Part shown: positions 24,311 through 33,334 of the stretch, piece after piece
How the letters are laid out: every line of letters starts with the position of its first letter
How positions within the stretch are numbered: the stretch's first letter is position 1
Source: Nonomuraea helvata
GTDB taxonomy: Bacteria; Actinomycetota; Actinomycetes; Streptosporangiales; Streptosporangiaceae
DNA length: 64,000 bases
Direction of reading: 5' to 3'
Assembly: GCF_039535785.1 (NCBI RefSeq)
Contig: NZ_BAAAXV010000009.1
Location: 2,418,001 to 2,482,000 of the forward strand
The notes under the pieces: model-generated
Database searches by the model: none
The model's input: the letters and a program-made list of their open reading frames with translations, nothing else
Told to the model about the DNA's origin: nothing
Position numbers and translations under genes: made by a program

Positions 24311-25858
24311 TCAGCACATGGTCCACGAGGTCGACTTCGCCTTGCGCACCGGCGAGGTGAGCTGGAAGACGACCGTGTGCCTGGACCCGAGCTCAGGCGT
24401 GATCTGCTTCTTCGAGCCGAAATAGTCGCTCCGGCCGTAGGACGGGATCCGCCTGGAGCCGCTCTCGATCACCTGGCCGTCGACCAGCCACTGGTAGGAG
24501 AACGGGGCGCCCGTCTGCGACGAGTCCAGGCCGATGCCGAAGCTCAGCGAGCCCGAGTAGCAGGTGACGCCCTCTTGGTTGATCTTCGACGAGCCGGCGA
24601 CCCGTACGTAGGCGAGGCTGAACGAGGCGGTCCTGGTCCTGCTCGCGGTGGGCGACGGGCGCGTCGTGGTCGGCTTCTTCGTCGGCGTCCGCGTCCGCGT
24701 GGGCGTGGGCGTGGGCCGGACGGTCGTGCGTTCCTGTGACGGCGAGGGGGTGGGGCGCGGGCGCGTGCTCTTCGGCGTGACCGTCGGGGTCCGTGTCTTC
24801 TTGGGCGCCACGGTCTTTCTGTGCTTGGTGGTGGCGGAGGGGGACGGCGCGCTGGAGCCGGCCGCCAGCGCCGCCGGGTTCGGATCCCTGTTCACCGAGG
24901 CGTTCCAGACGACGACGCCGGCCGCCAGGCACACGGCGACCGCTCCGGAGACGCCGGCGATCAGCGGGAACCGCAGGGCAGTGCGCCGCGGCGGAAGGGT
25001 GGGGGACCCGCCGCCTGCCGGAGCGTGCCAGGGGGCGGGTGCGGCGTGCTGCCCCGGCGTGCCGGCTGAGGGGGACCGTTGCCCGCCGAGCAGGCGGAGC
25101 AGGACGTCCTGCATCTGCGGGCGGGCTCCGGGGTCCTTGGCCAGGCAGGCGTACACGATCGGGCGGAGCGGCTCCGGCAGGTCGCCCAGGAACGGCTCGT
25201 GGTTCAGGACCCGGTTGATGACCGCGGGCAGCGAGTCGTCGCCGAACGGCGGCGTGCCCGTCCCCGCGAACACCATGACGGAAGCCCAGGCGAAGACGTC
25301 CGCCGCCGGGCCGATGTACGCGCCCGCGAGCTGCTCGGGGGCCATGTACGCGGGCGTACCGACGACACTGCTGGTGACGGTGACCGCGGAGTCGGCGACG
25401 CGCGCGATGCCGAAGTCGATGACGCGCGGCCCGTCGCGCCCGAGCAGCACGTTGGCGGGCTTGAAGTCGCGGTGCACGATGCCCGCCCGGTGGATGGCGG
25501 CCAGCGCCGTTGCCGTGCTGACGGCCAGACGTTGCAGGTCGGCGCCGTAATAGCGGCCCGTCCGCTCCAGCGAGGGCCCTTCGACGTACTCGCTGACGAT
25601 GTACGGGCGCGTACCCATCGACGCGTCGAGCACCTGGGCGATGCAGAACGGCTCCACGCGCCGGGCCGCGGCGATCTCCTTGGCGAAGTGGTCGCCGGCG
25701 CCGACGGACTGCCGCAGCACTTTGACCGCCACCGGCCGCCCGTCCGGTGCCTGGCCGAGGTAGACGATGCCCTGGCCGCCCTCGCCGAGCCGCCCGACGA
25801 TCCGATAGGCCGCGATCGTCTGGGGGTCTCCTGGGCGCAGGGGTTCGGCGTTCGGCAT
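24311..25858 (-). CDS. Membrane Ser/Thr protein kinase with Thr/Pro stalk and small sensor domain
   Basis: 515 residues. The kinase domain has GRLGEGGQG, VAVKVLR, HRDFKPANVLL, DFGIARVAD and APEQ. A transmembrane helix sits at about residues 300-320 (FPLIAGVSGAVAVCLAAGVVV). It is followed by a roughly 90-residue Thr/Pro/Arg-rich stalk (TPTPTRTRTPTKKPTTT) that may be glycosylated or cross the wall. A C-terminal domain of about 100 residues has two Cys (VTCYSG and terminal TMC) and an SYQWLVDGQVI segment. The kinase half resembles its tail-to-tail neighbour including the HRDF variant, so the pair probably arose by inverted duplication and swapped sensors. Confidence 0.9.
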   Translation of the reverse strand: MPNAEPLRPGDPQTIAAYRIVGRLGEGGQGIVYLGQAPDGRPVAVKVLRQSVGAGDHFAKEIAAARRVEPFCIAQVLDASMGTRPYIVSEYVEGPSLERTGRYYGADLQRLAVSTATALAAIHRAGIVHRDFKPANVLLGRDGPRVIDFGIARVADSAVTVTSSVVGTPAYMAPEQLAGAYIGPAADVFAWASVMVFAGTGTPPFGDDSLPAVINRVLNHEPFLGDLPEPLRPIVYACLAKDPGARPQMQDVLLRLLGGQRSPSAGTPGQHAAPAPWHAPAGGGSPTLPPRRTALRFPLIAGVSGAVAVCLAAGVVVWNASVNRDPNPAALAAGSSAPSPSATTKHRKTVAPKKTRTPTVTPKSTRPRPTPSPSQERTTVRPTPTPTRTRTPTKKPTTTRPSPTASRTRTASFSLAYVRVAGSSKINQEGVTCYSGSLSFGIGLDSSQTGAPFSYQWLVDGQVIESGSRRIPSYGRSDYFGSKKQITPELGSRHTVVFQLTSPVRKAKSTSWTMC

Positions 25859-25933
25859 GAGCGAAGTTACTCCTGTGACGGCCGGGACGGACCTTCTGCA
25901 CCCTAACGGGATAAATCCTGATCTGTCGGCGGA

Positions 25934-26683
25934 TCACTCCGACGGCAGGAGGAACCGCCAGGTCACGGCGTAGACCTGGCCATGGCCGTCCCGATAGAGC
26001 GGCCACCCTCCAGGCCCCTTGACGCGCTTGACGGACCGGATCGCCGCTTTCGCCTGGCGGCCCGTCAGCTTCCTGACCAGGACGTCCGGCTCCCCCTTCG
26101 CAGGCTGCCGGATCGAGGACGGCCACGGCGCATCCGCCTTCCGCTCGGACGAGCGCTCGGCCACCAGCCGTACCCGGTCGGCGCTGTAGGCGCTTCCTTC
26201 GCGCCGCACCCGGTCGGCGAGCGTGGTCAGGGTCCGCTGGGCGCGGTAGAGGGCGTCAGGGTAGCGCTTGCCACCGAATCCCAGGGCATAGGCGCTGACC
26301 GTACGCAGGGTGCTGCCGCCGGTCCAGACACCGAGGGTCGTCGTAGTGGCGTCGTAGACCCTCGGTCCGCTCGGGGTGGGGGTCCGAGGCTGGTCGTCCA
26401 GGTCTTTCCTGAGTGACCGGACGAGGGCGCTGACATCGGCGGACGTCAGCCGCAGCCGGCGGTCGGCGTCGGCGACCGCCAGGCCGTTCCCGTAGACGAT
26501 GATCTCGGGTGGATCGATCGCCTTGAACCCGGGCCGGATGTAGCCCCCCGAATCCCGCAGCATCGCCACCACCTGACGGCCGGCCGGTCTCTCGGCGGGC
26601 CGGGCGGCCTCGGCAGAGGCGGGGTGGCCGGTGGCCGGCAGCATCGAAACAGCTGTCATCAGAAACGTCCAGAGAAGGCGCAT
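25934..26683 (-). CDS. Secreted protein of unknown function
   Basis: 249 residues with a signal peptide (LLWTFLMTAVSMLPATGHPASA). The mature protein has a recognisable order of features (PPEIIVYGNGLAVADADRRL, LTSADVSALVRSLRKDLD, YALGFGGKRYPDALYRAQ, a C-terminal DGHGQVYAVTWRFLLP) but no cysteines or catalytic motifs that I can assign. Similar proteins of about 250 residues occur as hypothetical secreted proteins in Streptosporangiaceae (from memory, unverified). It lies 75 bp upstream of the Ser/Thr kinase gene on the same strand, so co-expression is possible. Confidence 0.65.
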   Translation of the reverse strand: MRLLWTFLMTAVSMLPATGHPASAEAARPAERPAGRQVVAMLRDSGGYIRPGFKAIDPPEIIVYGNGLAVADADRRLRLTSADVSALVRSLRKDLDDQPRTPTPSGPRVYDATTTTLGVWTGGSTLRTVSAYALGFGGKRYPDALYRAQRTLTTLADRVRREGSAYSADRVRLVAERSSERKADAPWPSSIRQPAKGEPDVLVRKLTGRQAKAAIRSVKRVKGPGGWPLYRDGHGQVYAVTWRFLLPSE

Positions 26684-26714
26684 ATCCCGGAAACGTGGAA
26701 GATCCCTCGCCGGT

Positions 26715-28073
26715 TCAGTAGTGGCGCAGGACCGTACGCCGGCCGTCGTCGCCAGGGGTGCTCACGATGAGGCGGCGTGCCATCGCGGTGGCGTCCTCCT
26801 TCGTGAGGCTCGCCCCCATGGCCGTCGCCTCGTCTTAGGCCTCCAGCGAGAGAGCGGCGCGCACGGTGGCCACGTTCCTGGGCCCGTCCAGCGGATCCAT
26901 GATCTCGGGGGAGTAGCCCACCCGGGAGCCGAGGGCCGAGACCGCGCCGAGGAGCACCGCGCCGTCCACCGCCCGGCCCGCCATGCCGAGGGCTCCGGCG
27001 AGCACGTGGGCGCAGGCCAGCCAGGAGGTCACGTCCTGCACGCGGTCGAGGTGCACGACCAGGCGGGCCGCCTGCGTCCTCGTCCGGGTGCTCCCGGGCG
27101 ATCTCCAGGGCCACGCGGCTCTTGCCGGCGCCGCCGGGACCGGTGATCGTCACCAACCGGTGCGCGGCGAGCAGATCCCGCACCGCGCTCACGGCGGCCT
27201 CACGCCCGATGAGGCGGGTGAGCGGCACCGGTAGCCGCGGGCGGGCGGGCTCTCTCGGCTCGGCGACCGTCGCCGCCTCCTTAGGAGCCGCCTGCTCCAG
27301 GGCGGGGTCCTGCCGGAGCACCGCGGCCTCCATGGCGCGGAGCGAGGGACCGGAGTCCACGCCGAGCTCCTCGATCAGCCGCTCGCGTGCCGTGCGGAGG
27401 GCGGCCAGAGCGTCACCCTGCCGCCCGCTCCGGTACAGGGCGAGCGCGAGCAACTCCCAGGACCGCTCCGCGAGAGGGTGCTCACGGACCAGGGACTCCA
27501 GTTCGCCCACCGCCTGGACGGCCGCGCCCATCGCGAGGCGGGCCGCCGCGTGGTCCTGGCGGGCGGCCAGCCGGGCGTTCTCCAGGCGGGCGATCTCGGC
27601 GCTCGCCACCTCGGCGTCGCCGAGGTCGGCGTACGCGGGGCCGCGCCACAGCGCCAGCGCCGTCGCGAGGCTTTCCGCCGCCGCCGGCGGATCGTCGGAC
27701 AGCAGCCTCGCGCCGTGCTCCGCCAGAGCGGCGAAGCGTTCGGAGTCCACCGATTCCGGCCTGACCCGCAGGACGTAGCCGGGGCCCTGACGGTCGAGAA
27801 GCCCCGTGGCCGCACGCGGAGGGCGGTCCGGCTCCAGGGCCTTTCTCAATCTGGTGATGTACGAATACAGCGTGGACATGCCGCTGTTCGGGACCTGCTC
27901 CCCCAAATGGCGTCGAGGAGGCGGTCGGTCGTCACCACCTTGCCCTGCGCTATGAGCAGGGTCGCGACCAGGGCTTTGACACGGGTGCCCCCGAAGTCGA
28001 GTTGTTCGCCCGCACGCGTCACCACCAGCGGACCCAAGACGGAGAACTGGAGCCCGGCTGGTTCAGCGCTCAC
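26715..28073 (-). pseudogene. BTAD/SARP-type (AfsR-like) regulator pseudogene
   Basis: The 5' part (from ATG 28073) encodes an OmpR-like wHTH (LQFSVLGPLVVTRAGEQL, KALVATLLIAQGKVVTTDRL). It loses frame in a C5 run at 27900-27904: one extra base would restore WGEQVPNSGMSTLYSYITRL. The bacterial transcriptional activation domain follows intact (YVLRVRPESVDSERFAAL), then the start of an NB-ARC ATPase (VTITGPGGAGKSRVALEIA). Near 27085 the sequence jumps, in another frame, to the last 90 residues of the TPR region (WLACAHVLAGALGMAGRAVD), so most of the ATPase and TPR domains is deleted. Finally, a TAA at 26835 interrupts the C-terminus, which continues in frame (DEATAMGASLTKEDATAMA) to 26715. Three independent lesions make this a clear pseudogene. 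Confidence 0.85.
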
Positions 28074-28194
28074 CTATGGACCGTTCCCTTTTCTTCACTT
28101 CCGCCCAAATGCGGACATGTCGCTGTTATACCCCAAAGGGCATTTTTCGCCAATAGACCACCATGAGCACATCGTGTCGCATGAATGTCGCCGC

Positions 28195-28656
28195 TCAGTC
28201 TGATTCGGCCGCTGTGCGGCCGCGGAGTTCGTCGGCGGCCTCCTGGTAGGCGGTGGCGGCGTTGGCGAAGTAGTCGAACAGGACGCCGCGCTGCTCGGGG
28301 GAGTACTGCTGGATGATCGCGGCGATCCTGTCGCGGGCGGGAGCGAGGACCTCGTCCAGGCCGGACGGGGTGGCGATCGGTTCGACGATGACCTTGCGGC
28401 GGTCGCCGGGATCGGGGACGCGGCGGACGTAGCCGGCCTGCTCCAGGCGGTCGATCAGCCGGGTGGTGGGGCCGGTGGTCAGGCCTGTGCGGCGGCCGAG
28501 CTCGCCGGGGGTCAGCGCCCCGCTCAGGGTCAGGATGTTCAGCGCGTACAGGTCGGTCGCGCCCAGGTCGACGGCCTTGGCGCTGGCATGGCCGTGCAGC
28601 ATGACGGCGCTCAGGTACCGCCGGTAGACCGCACCGGCGTTCTCGGGTGTTGACAC
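28195..28656 (-). CDS. MarR-family transcriptional regulator
   Basis: 153 residues. wHTH: LYALNILTLSGALTPGELGR, TTGPTTRLIDRLEQAGYVRR, with the MarR wing DPGDRRKVIVE. It is divergent from three small oxidoreductase-related genes across a 92-bp gap that contains an inverted repeat, and is probably their repressor and its own. Confidence 0.9.
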   Translation of the reverse strand: MSTPENAGAVYRRYLSAVMLHGHASAKAVDLGATDLYALNILTLSGALTPGELGRRTGLTTGPTTRLIDRLEQAGYVRRVPDPGDRRKVIVEPIATPSGLDEVLAPARDRIAAIIQQYSPEQRGVLFDYFANAATAYQEAADELRGRTAAESD

Positions 28657-28677
28657 GTTCCGCCCTCCCGCTTAATC

Positions 28678-28693
28678 TCTTCTTCAGAGAAGA
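28678..28693. promoter_or_regulatory. Inverted repeat, candidate MarR operator
   Basis: TCTTCT-TCAG-AGAAGA, a perfect 6-bp inverted repeat, with further ATCTTC (28697-28702) and AGAAG (28721-28725) half-sites downstream in the same A/T-rich gap between the MarR gene and the SnoaL-like gene. Confidence 0.5.
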
Positions 28694-28748
28694 TAAATCT
28701 TCGAGGAATCAACTTCCTCTAAGAAGCTATCACGAAAGGGCATAGATC

Positions 28749-29201
28749 ATGAACGTTCGTACCGCCGACACCGCCGCCATCACCGCCGTGCTCGACCGCC
28801 TGGCCGACGCCTGGGAGCGGGGCGACGGCGCCGCCTACGGCGCGCTGTTCACCCCCGACGCCACCTACATCACCTACGTCGGCACCCTGTACGTCGGCGC
28901 CCAGGAGATCGGCGACGCACACCAGGCGCTGTTCGACAGCTTCGTCAAGGGCACCAAACTGGCCGCCAGGACCGTCAGCATCCGCTTCACCGGCCCTGAC
29001 ACCGCCCTGGTCGTCACCCGTGGCGACACCTACAAGGGCAGGCCCGGCAAGCTCCACAAGATCCAGACCTACACCCTGACCCGCCAGGCGGACGGCGAGT
29101 GGAAGATCGCCGCCTTCCAGAACACCAAGCACCAGGCGGTCATGGAAGCCGTCTCCTTCAAGTTCCAGCCTGCCAGCAAGCCCGCCGCCGCCCACGCCTG
29201 A
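28749..29201 (+). CDS. SgcJ/EcaC-type SnoaL-like (DUF4440) protein
   Basis: 150 residues, a single cone-shaped NTF2-like domain (ITAVLDRLADAWERGDGAAY, LFTPDATYITYVGTLYVGA, ending DGEWKIAAFQNTK). Proteins annotated SgcJ/EcaC family are loosely called oxidoreductases but have no proven reaction. ATG 28749 follows GAAAGGG. It heads a run of three plus-strand genes behind the MarR promoter. Confidence 0.85.
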   Translation: MNVRTADTAAITAVLDRLADAWERGDGAAYGALFTPDATYITYVGTLYVGAQEIGDAHQALFDSFVKGTKLAARTVSIRFTGPDTALVVTRGDTYKGRPGKLHKIQTYTLTRQADGEWKIAAFQNTKHQAVMEAVSFKFQPASKPAAAHA

Positions 29202-29222
29202 ACGCGTACGGAAGATCCCCAC

Positions 29223-29855
29223 ATGACCTCGCTCGCCGTCGTCGCCGCCACCGGGCGCACCGGACGCCTCGTCGTCGAACGCGCCCTGGCGGCCGGACAC
29301 TCCGTCACCGCCGTCGCCCGCGACCCCGCAGCCCTCGGGCTCGACCACCCCCACCTCACGCGCCGCGCCGCCGACGTGATGGACCCCGCCCGCTTGCGCG
29401 AGGCGCTGGCCGGACACGACATCGTGGTCTCCGCCCTCGGCTCGACCGGGCGGGGCCCGACCACCCTCTACTCGGCCGGCACGGCCGCGATCATCGCGGC
29501 GCTGCCCCCGGCCGCCCGGCTCGTCGTGATCTCTTCGGCCGGTCTGGCCACCCCCGCCGACGCCGGACCCGCCGCCCGCCTCTTCGGCCGCGTCCTGCAC
29601 CACGTCATGCGTCACCCGTACGCCGACATGGACCGCATGGAGCACCTGCTCGCCGGGACCAGCCTCAGCTGGACGGCCGTGCGGCCGACCGGCCTGACCG
29701 ACAGGCCGGGCACCGGCCGCCCCCGCGTCTCCCTCGGAGCGACCGAGCGCCTCGGCACTCGGACCTCCCGCGCCGACCTGGCCGCCTTCATCATCGACCA
29801 CCTCGACGACCCGCTGACCTTCGGCCGCCCCGTCGCGGTCTCCTCCTTACCGTGA
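29223..29855 (+). CDS. NAD(P)-binding oxidoreductase, NmrA/SDR-like
   Basis: 210 residues with the N-terminal Rossmann motif VVAATGRTGRLVVERALAAG, VTAVARDP for the cofactor phosphate region, VVSALGSTGRG and VISSAG. The Tyr-x-x-x-Lys pair of true SDRs is not evident, so this is an NmrA/atypical SDR fold, often a sensor or quinone-type reductase. It is 21 bp after the SnoaL-like gene, same operon. Confidence 0.85.
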   Translation: MTSLAVVAATGRTGRLVVERALAAGHSVTAVARDPAALGLDHPHLTRRAADVMDPARLREALAGHDIVVSALGSTGRGPTTLYSAGTAAIIAALPPAARLVVISSAGLATPADAGPAARLFGRVLHHVMRHPYADMDRMEHLLAGTSLSWTAVRPTGLTDRPGTGRPRVSLGATERLGTRTSRADLAAFIIDHLDDPLTFGRPVAVSSLP

Positions 29856-29899
29856 GACGTAGGCTGAGGAATGGTACGACCGTAGTTCCAGGAGAAGTC

Positions 29900-30313
29900 A
29901 TGTCCTCACGACTCAACCCGTACCTCACCTTCAACGGCGACGCCCGTCAGGCGATGGAGTTCTACGCGGACGTGTTCGGCGGAAATCTGGTCCTCAACAC
30001 GTTCGCCGAGTTCGGCGCCACGGACTCACCGGACGCCGACCGGACCATGCACGCGATGCTGGAGACCGACGCCGGTTACACGATCATGGCCAGCGACGTC
30101 ACCGGCGACATGGAATTCCAGCCCATGGCCGGCTCCTCGCTGAGCCTCAGCGGCGACGACGCCGATCTCCTGCGCGGATACTGGGAGAAGCTGTCCGAGG
30201 GCGGGACCATCACGATGCCCATGCAGAAGCAGGCCTGGGGTGACGAGTTCGGCATGTGCGTCGACAAGTTCGGCGTGCCGTGGATGGTCAACATCAGCCA
30301 GGCGCGGGCCTGA
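29900..30313 (+). CDS. VOC-family protein, PhnB/glyoxalase-like
   Basis: 137 residues from ATG 29900, with AGGAGAA 6 bases upstream. Typical PhnB-like sequence: LNPYLTFNGDARQAMEFY, YTIMASDVT, MPMQKQAWGDEFGMCVDKFG, VPWMVNI. It is a dimeric beta-alpha-beta fold, usually metal-dependent; the reaction is unknown. It follows the NmrA-like gene by 44 bp, probably in the MarR-controlled operon. Confidence 0.88.
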   Translation: MSSRLNPYLTFNGDARQAMEFYADVFGGNLVLNTFAEFGATDSPDADRTMHAMLETDAGYTIMASDVTGDMEFQPMAGSSLSLSGDDADLLRGYWEKLSEGGTITMPMQKQAWGDEFGMCVDKFGVPWMVNISQARA

Positions 30314-30476
30314 TCGATGATTTTCAAGGAAAATGCAAGCGACGGGCAAGGACCAAAGCGACAATTGTTGCAAGTGTTAATATTCGCGCATCCCTTGGTC
30401 ACCTCCCCCCGGCTCTCAGCTCCAGCGTTCACCGAGTAGATCCCCAGGTGGCCCGGGCCGAGAGGACAGGGTGGTC

Positions 30477-32357
30477 ATGGCCACACGGCGAGAACGTCTG
30501 CGTTACTGGTTCGACAACAGCATGTCGAGGGGCACGCCCGCCCTCATCGGCTGGCTCGCCCTGGTCACCGTCGTCATGGTCGTGGTGTTCGCGGCCCTGT
30601 CCGTGGTCCTCGCCGACGATGACGTGCACAACAGCTGGTACGAGGCGCTGTGGGGCAGCCTCATGCGGGCCATGGACGCGGGCACCATGGCAGGCGACAA
30701 CGAGGCCAGCAGCCCCGCCTTCACCGTCCTCGGGTTCGTCATCACGATCGGCGGCCTGCTCATCGTCTCCAGCCTGGTCGGTGTGCTCACCACCGGCCTG
30801 GACAACAAGCTGACCGACCTGCGCAAGGGCCGCTCCCGCATCGTCGAGTCCGGGCACACGGCACTGATCGGCTGGTCGGACCAGATCTTCACCATCATCC
30901 CCGAACTGGTCGAGGCCAACGCGAGCGAGTCCAGATCCTGCATCGCCATCTTGGGCGATCGCGACAAGCTGGAGATGGAGGAGGAGCTTCGCGCCCGGGT
31001 CGGGGACACCGGCAAGACCCGCATCGTCGTACGCAGCGGCAGCCCCATCGAACCGACCGATCTCGACCTGCTCAGCCTGGACACCGCCCGCTCCGTCATC
31101 GTGCTGTCCCCGCAGGGCGAGGATTCGGACGCGCACGTCATCAAGACGCTGCTGGGGCTGACCAACCGCAACTGGCGCAGACGGCGCCCGCCGATCATCG
31201 CCTCGGTCACCGACACCGACAACCTGGTGGCGGCCGAGTTGGCCGGCGGCGGGCACGCGCAGGTGGTCGACACCGACGACATCGCCTCACGGCTCATCGT
31301 GCAGACCTCCCGCCAGTCCGGCCTGTCGGTGGTCTGCACCGACCTCCTGGACTTCGGCGGCGACGAGATCTACATGCGTCCCGAGCCCAAGCTGACCGGG
31401 TTCCCGTACGGGGAGGCGCTGTTCGCGTACGAGACCGCCTCCCTGATCGGGATCCGGCGCGGGGACGGGTCCGTGGTGCTGAACCCGCCGATGAACACCG
31501 AGATCCAGCCGAGCGACGAGATGATCGTGGTGGCCGAGGACGACTCCACGATCCGGCTGGTACGCAGCTTCCCACCCGTCGTCCAACAGGCGATCGCCCA
31601 CCCCGTCCGCCAGCCCGCACCTCCGGAGCGCACGCTGCTGATCGGCTGGAACAGCCGAGCCCCGAAGATCGTCGCCGAGATGGACCAGTACGTGGCGCCC
31701 GGCTCCACGCTGAACATCGCGGCCGACGTCATGGAGGACGACGACCGCCTGGCACAGCTGAAGGTCGGCCTGCGCAACCTGGCCGTCAACGTCAAGGAGT
31801 GCGACACCACCTCCCGGATCACCCTGGAGGCGCTGGAGCCGGGTGTGTTCGACCACATCATCGTGCTGGCCGACGACCGGCTGGAGGGACAGCACGCCGA
31901 CTCGCGCACGCTGGTGACGCTGCTGCACCTGCGTGACCTCGCCTCGCGTACGGGGCAGCGCTTCCCGATCGTCAGCGAGATGAACGACGACCGCAACCGC
32001 CGCCTGGCCCAGGTGACCAAGGCCGACGACTTCGTGGTCAGCGACAAGCTGATCAGCCTGCTGATGACGCAGCTCTCGGAGAACCCGCACCTGGGCGCGG
32101 TCTTCCGCTACCTTTTCGACTCCGACGGCTCGGAGATCTACCTCAAGCCCGCGACCGACTACGTCCAGCCCGGGGTCACGGTCAGCTTCGCCACCCTCGT
32201 CGCCTCGGCCCGGATGCGCGGCGAGACCGCCATCGGCTACCGCCTGCAGGTCGAATCCACCTCCCCGCCGAACTACGGCGTCGTGCTCAACCCCGGCAAA
32301 TCCGAGCCGGTCACCCTCGGCCCCCGCGACCTGGTCATCGTGCTCGCCGAGAACTGA
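30477..32357 (+). CDS. CASTOR/POLLUX-related putative ion channel
   Basis: 626 residues from ATG 30477. Two N-terminal membrane helices (ALIGWLALVTVVMVVVFAAL, VLGFVITIGGLLIVSSLVGV) flank a pore-like loop, followed by two tandem RCK-like nucleotide-binding halves. The first half starts HTALIGWSDQIFTIIPELVE and the second TLLIGWNSRAPKIVAEMDQY. This matches the bacterial CASTOR/POLLUX-type proteins, homologues of plant nuclear ion channels. The likely role is K+ or Ca2+ gating by ligand. The 163-bp upstream gap is A/T-rich (TTGTTGCAAGTGTTAATATT) and probably holds the promoter; GTG 30471 is an alternative start. Confidence 0.85.
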   Translation: MATRRERLRYWFDNSMSRGTPALIGWLALVTVVMVVVFAALSVVLADDDVHNSWYEALWGSLMRAMDAGTMAGDNEASSPAFTVLGFVITIGGLLIVSSLVGVLTTGLDNKLTDLRKGRSRIVESGHTALIGWSDQIFTIIPELVEANASESRSCIAILGDRDKLEMEEELRARVGDTGKTRIVVRSGSPIEPTDLDLLSLDTARSVIVLSPQGEDSDAHVIKTLLGLTNRNWRRRRPPIIASVTDTDNLVAAELAGGGHAQVVDTDDIASRLIVQTSRQSGLSVVCTDLLDFGGDEIYMRPEPKLTGFPYGEALFAYETASLIGIRRGDGSVVLNPPMNTEIQPSDEMIVVAEDDSTIRLVRSFPPVVQQAIAHPVRQPAPPERTLLIGWNSRAPKIVAEMDQYVAPGSTLNIAADVMEDDDRLAQLKVGLRNLAVNVKECDTTSRITLEALEPGVFDHIIVLADDRLEGQHADSRTLVTLLHLRDLASRTGQRFPIVSEMNDDRNRRLAQVTKADDFVVSDKLISLLMTQLSENPHLGAVFRYLFDSDGSEIYLKPATDYVQPGVTVSFATLVASARMRGETAIGYRLQVESTSPPNYGVVLNPGKSEPVTLGPRDLVIVLAEN

Positions 32358-32653
32358 CCCCGCCGGGGTTCCCGCTGTCACGGCGTCTCAGTGCCGTGGC
32401 AGTGCCGTGCCGGCCGAGGGCGCGATCGTTCTCGCCATGACGAACTCCGAAACCCGCACCTCCTCGGCGACGGCGGGAACGCGCGGGCGGTGCTCGACGC
32501 GGCCGACGGCAGCTACCCCGCCTGGCTGCTCACCGTCTCCGACGGCCGGCTCAGCGCTGTGGGTTGCCGCCGCAGGCGGCACGGGAATCCTCGTCCCTTC
32601 AGGGCGAGGTGCAGGTCAATTCCGCAAGTGAACCCAGGCCCGGGTAGGCCGTT
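32358..32653. other. Intergenic stretch with IS-end relic
   Basis: About 300 bp without a convincing gene. It contains a short frame from ATG 32437 with no ribosome site, and the 44-bp IS200/IS605-like end at 32576-32619 listed separately. Confidence 0.5.
32576..32619 (+). repeat. Solo IS200/IS605-like right end (omega-RNA 3' hairpin), copy 1
   Basis: A 44-bp sequence starting GCGGCACGGGAATCC and containing a hairpin (CCTCGTCCC-TTCA-GGGCGAGG) ends in GTCAA. It matches the copy at 48584-48627 at 42 of 44 positions. The shape and the terminal TCAA recall right ends of IS605-type elements, where the 3' end of the TnpB guide RNA lies. No tnpA or tnpB gene is adjacent, so this is a solo end. Confidence 0.5.
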
Positions 32654-33226
32654 TCATGGCCGGTTGGACTTCGCGTGCCATCCAGGCGGTGGGTCCTCGC
32701 CGGCGACCCCGTCCACGGCCTCGCGGAGCAGGTCGGCATGGCCGGTGTGGCGCCCGTACTCCTCGATCAGGTCGCAGAGCAGCCGGCGCAGGCTGAAACG
32801 GCGCCCGTCGGCGTAGGTGAGGTGGACGAGCTGGTCGAGTCCGCCGGCGGCCAGCGCCGCGTCGAGCCTCGCCCGCGACCGCTCCACGGTGGCGTCCCAG
32901 AGCGCGTAAAGGTCCTCGGGGGCGTCCTCGGCGGCCGAGTTGAAGTCCCAGTCGGGGTCGGCGGACCAGTCCGCGGTGTCCCACGGTGCGCCCATCGGCG
33001 CGCCGCTGAGTTTGGTGCTGAACATCTGATCCTCGGCGCGCGCGAGGTGCTTGAGCAGGCCGCCGAGCGTCAGCGAGGAGGCGCCGATGCGGGTCCGCAG
33101 CCCGGCCGCGTCGAGGTCGTCGGTCTTCCAGCGGAACGTCGTGCGCAGGCGGTCGAGTGCACCGATGAGGTGCTCGGCCTCGGTGCCGGCGAGGGGCGGC
33201 TCCCACCAGTAATCGCTGTTGGTCAT
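32654..33226 (-). CDS. DinB/DUF664-family protein
   Basis: 190 residues from ATG 33226 (MTNSDYWWEPPLAGTEAEHL). Four-helix bundle pattern with LGGLLKHLARAEDQMF in the middle and EEYGRHTGHADLLREAVDG near the end. The His of the first block and the His pair HTGH are the usual metal-binding positions. Family members include mycothiol- or bacillithiol-dependent enzymes, so a thiol transferase is possible. It ends the minus-strand run after the aldo-keto reductase. Confidence 0.85.
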   Translation of the reverse strand: MTNSDYWWEPPLAGTEAEHLIGALDRLRTTFRWKTDDLDAAGLRTRIGASSLTLGGLLKHLARAEDQMFSTKLSGAPMGAPWDTADWSADPDWDFNSAAEDAPEDLYALWDATVERSRARLDAALAAGGLDQLVHLTYADGRRFSLRRLLCDLIEEYGRHTGHADLLREAVDGVAGEDPPPGWHAKSNRP

Positions 33227-33334
33227 GGCGCCACCGTAGAGTCCATTCCGGACGTTCTGCTTCCGGAAGCCCACCGCGCCAAGGCACGGTTCGTCTTCGC
33301 CGGCCTCGAGGCGATCACCTCGGGTGCTGCTTGC

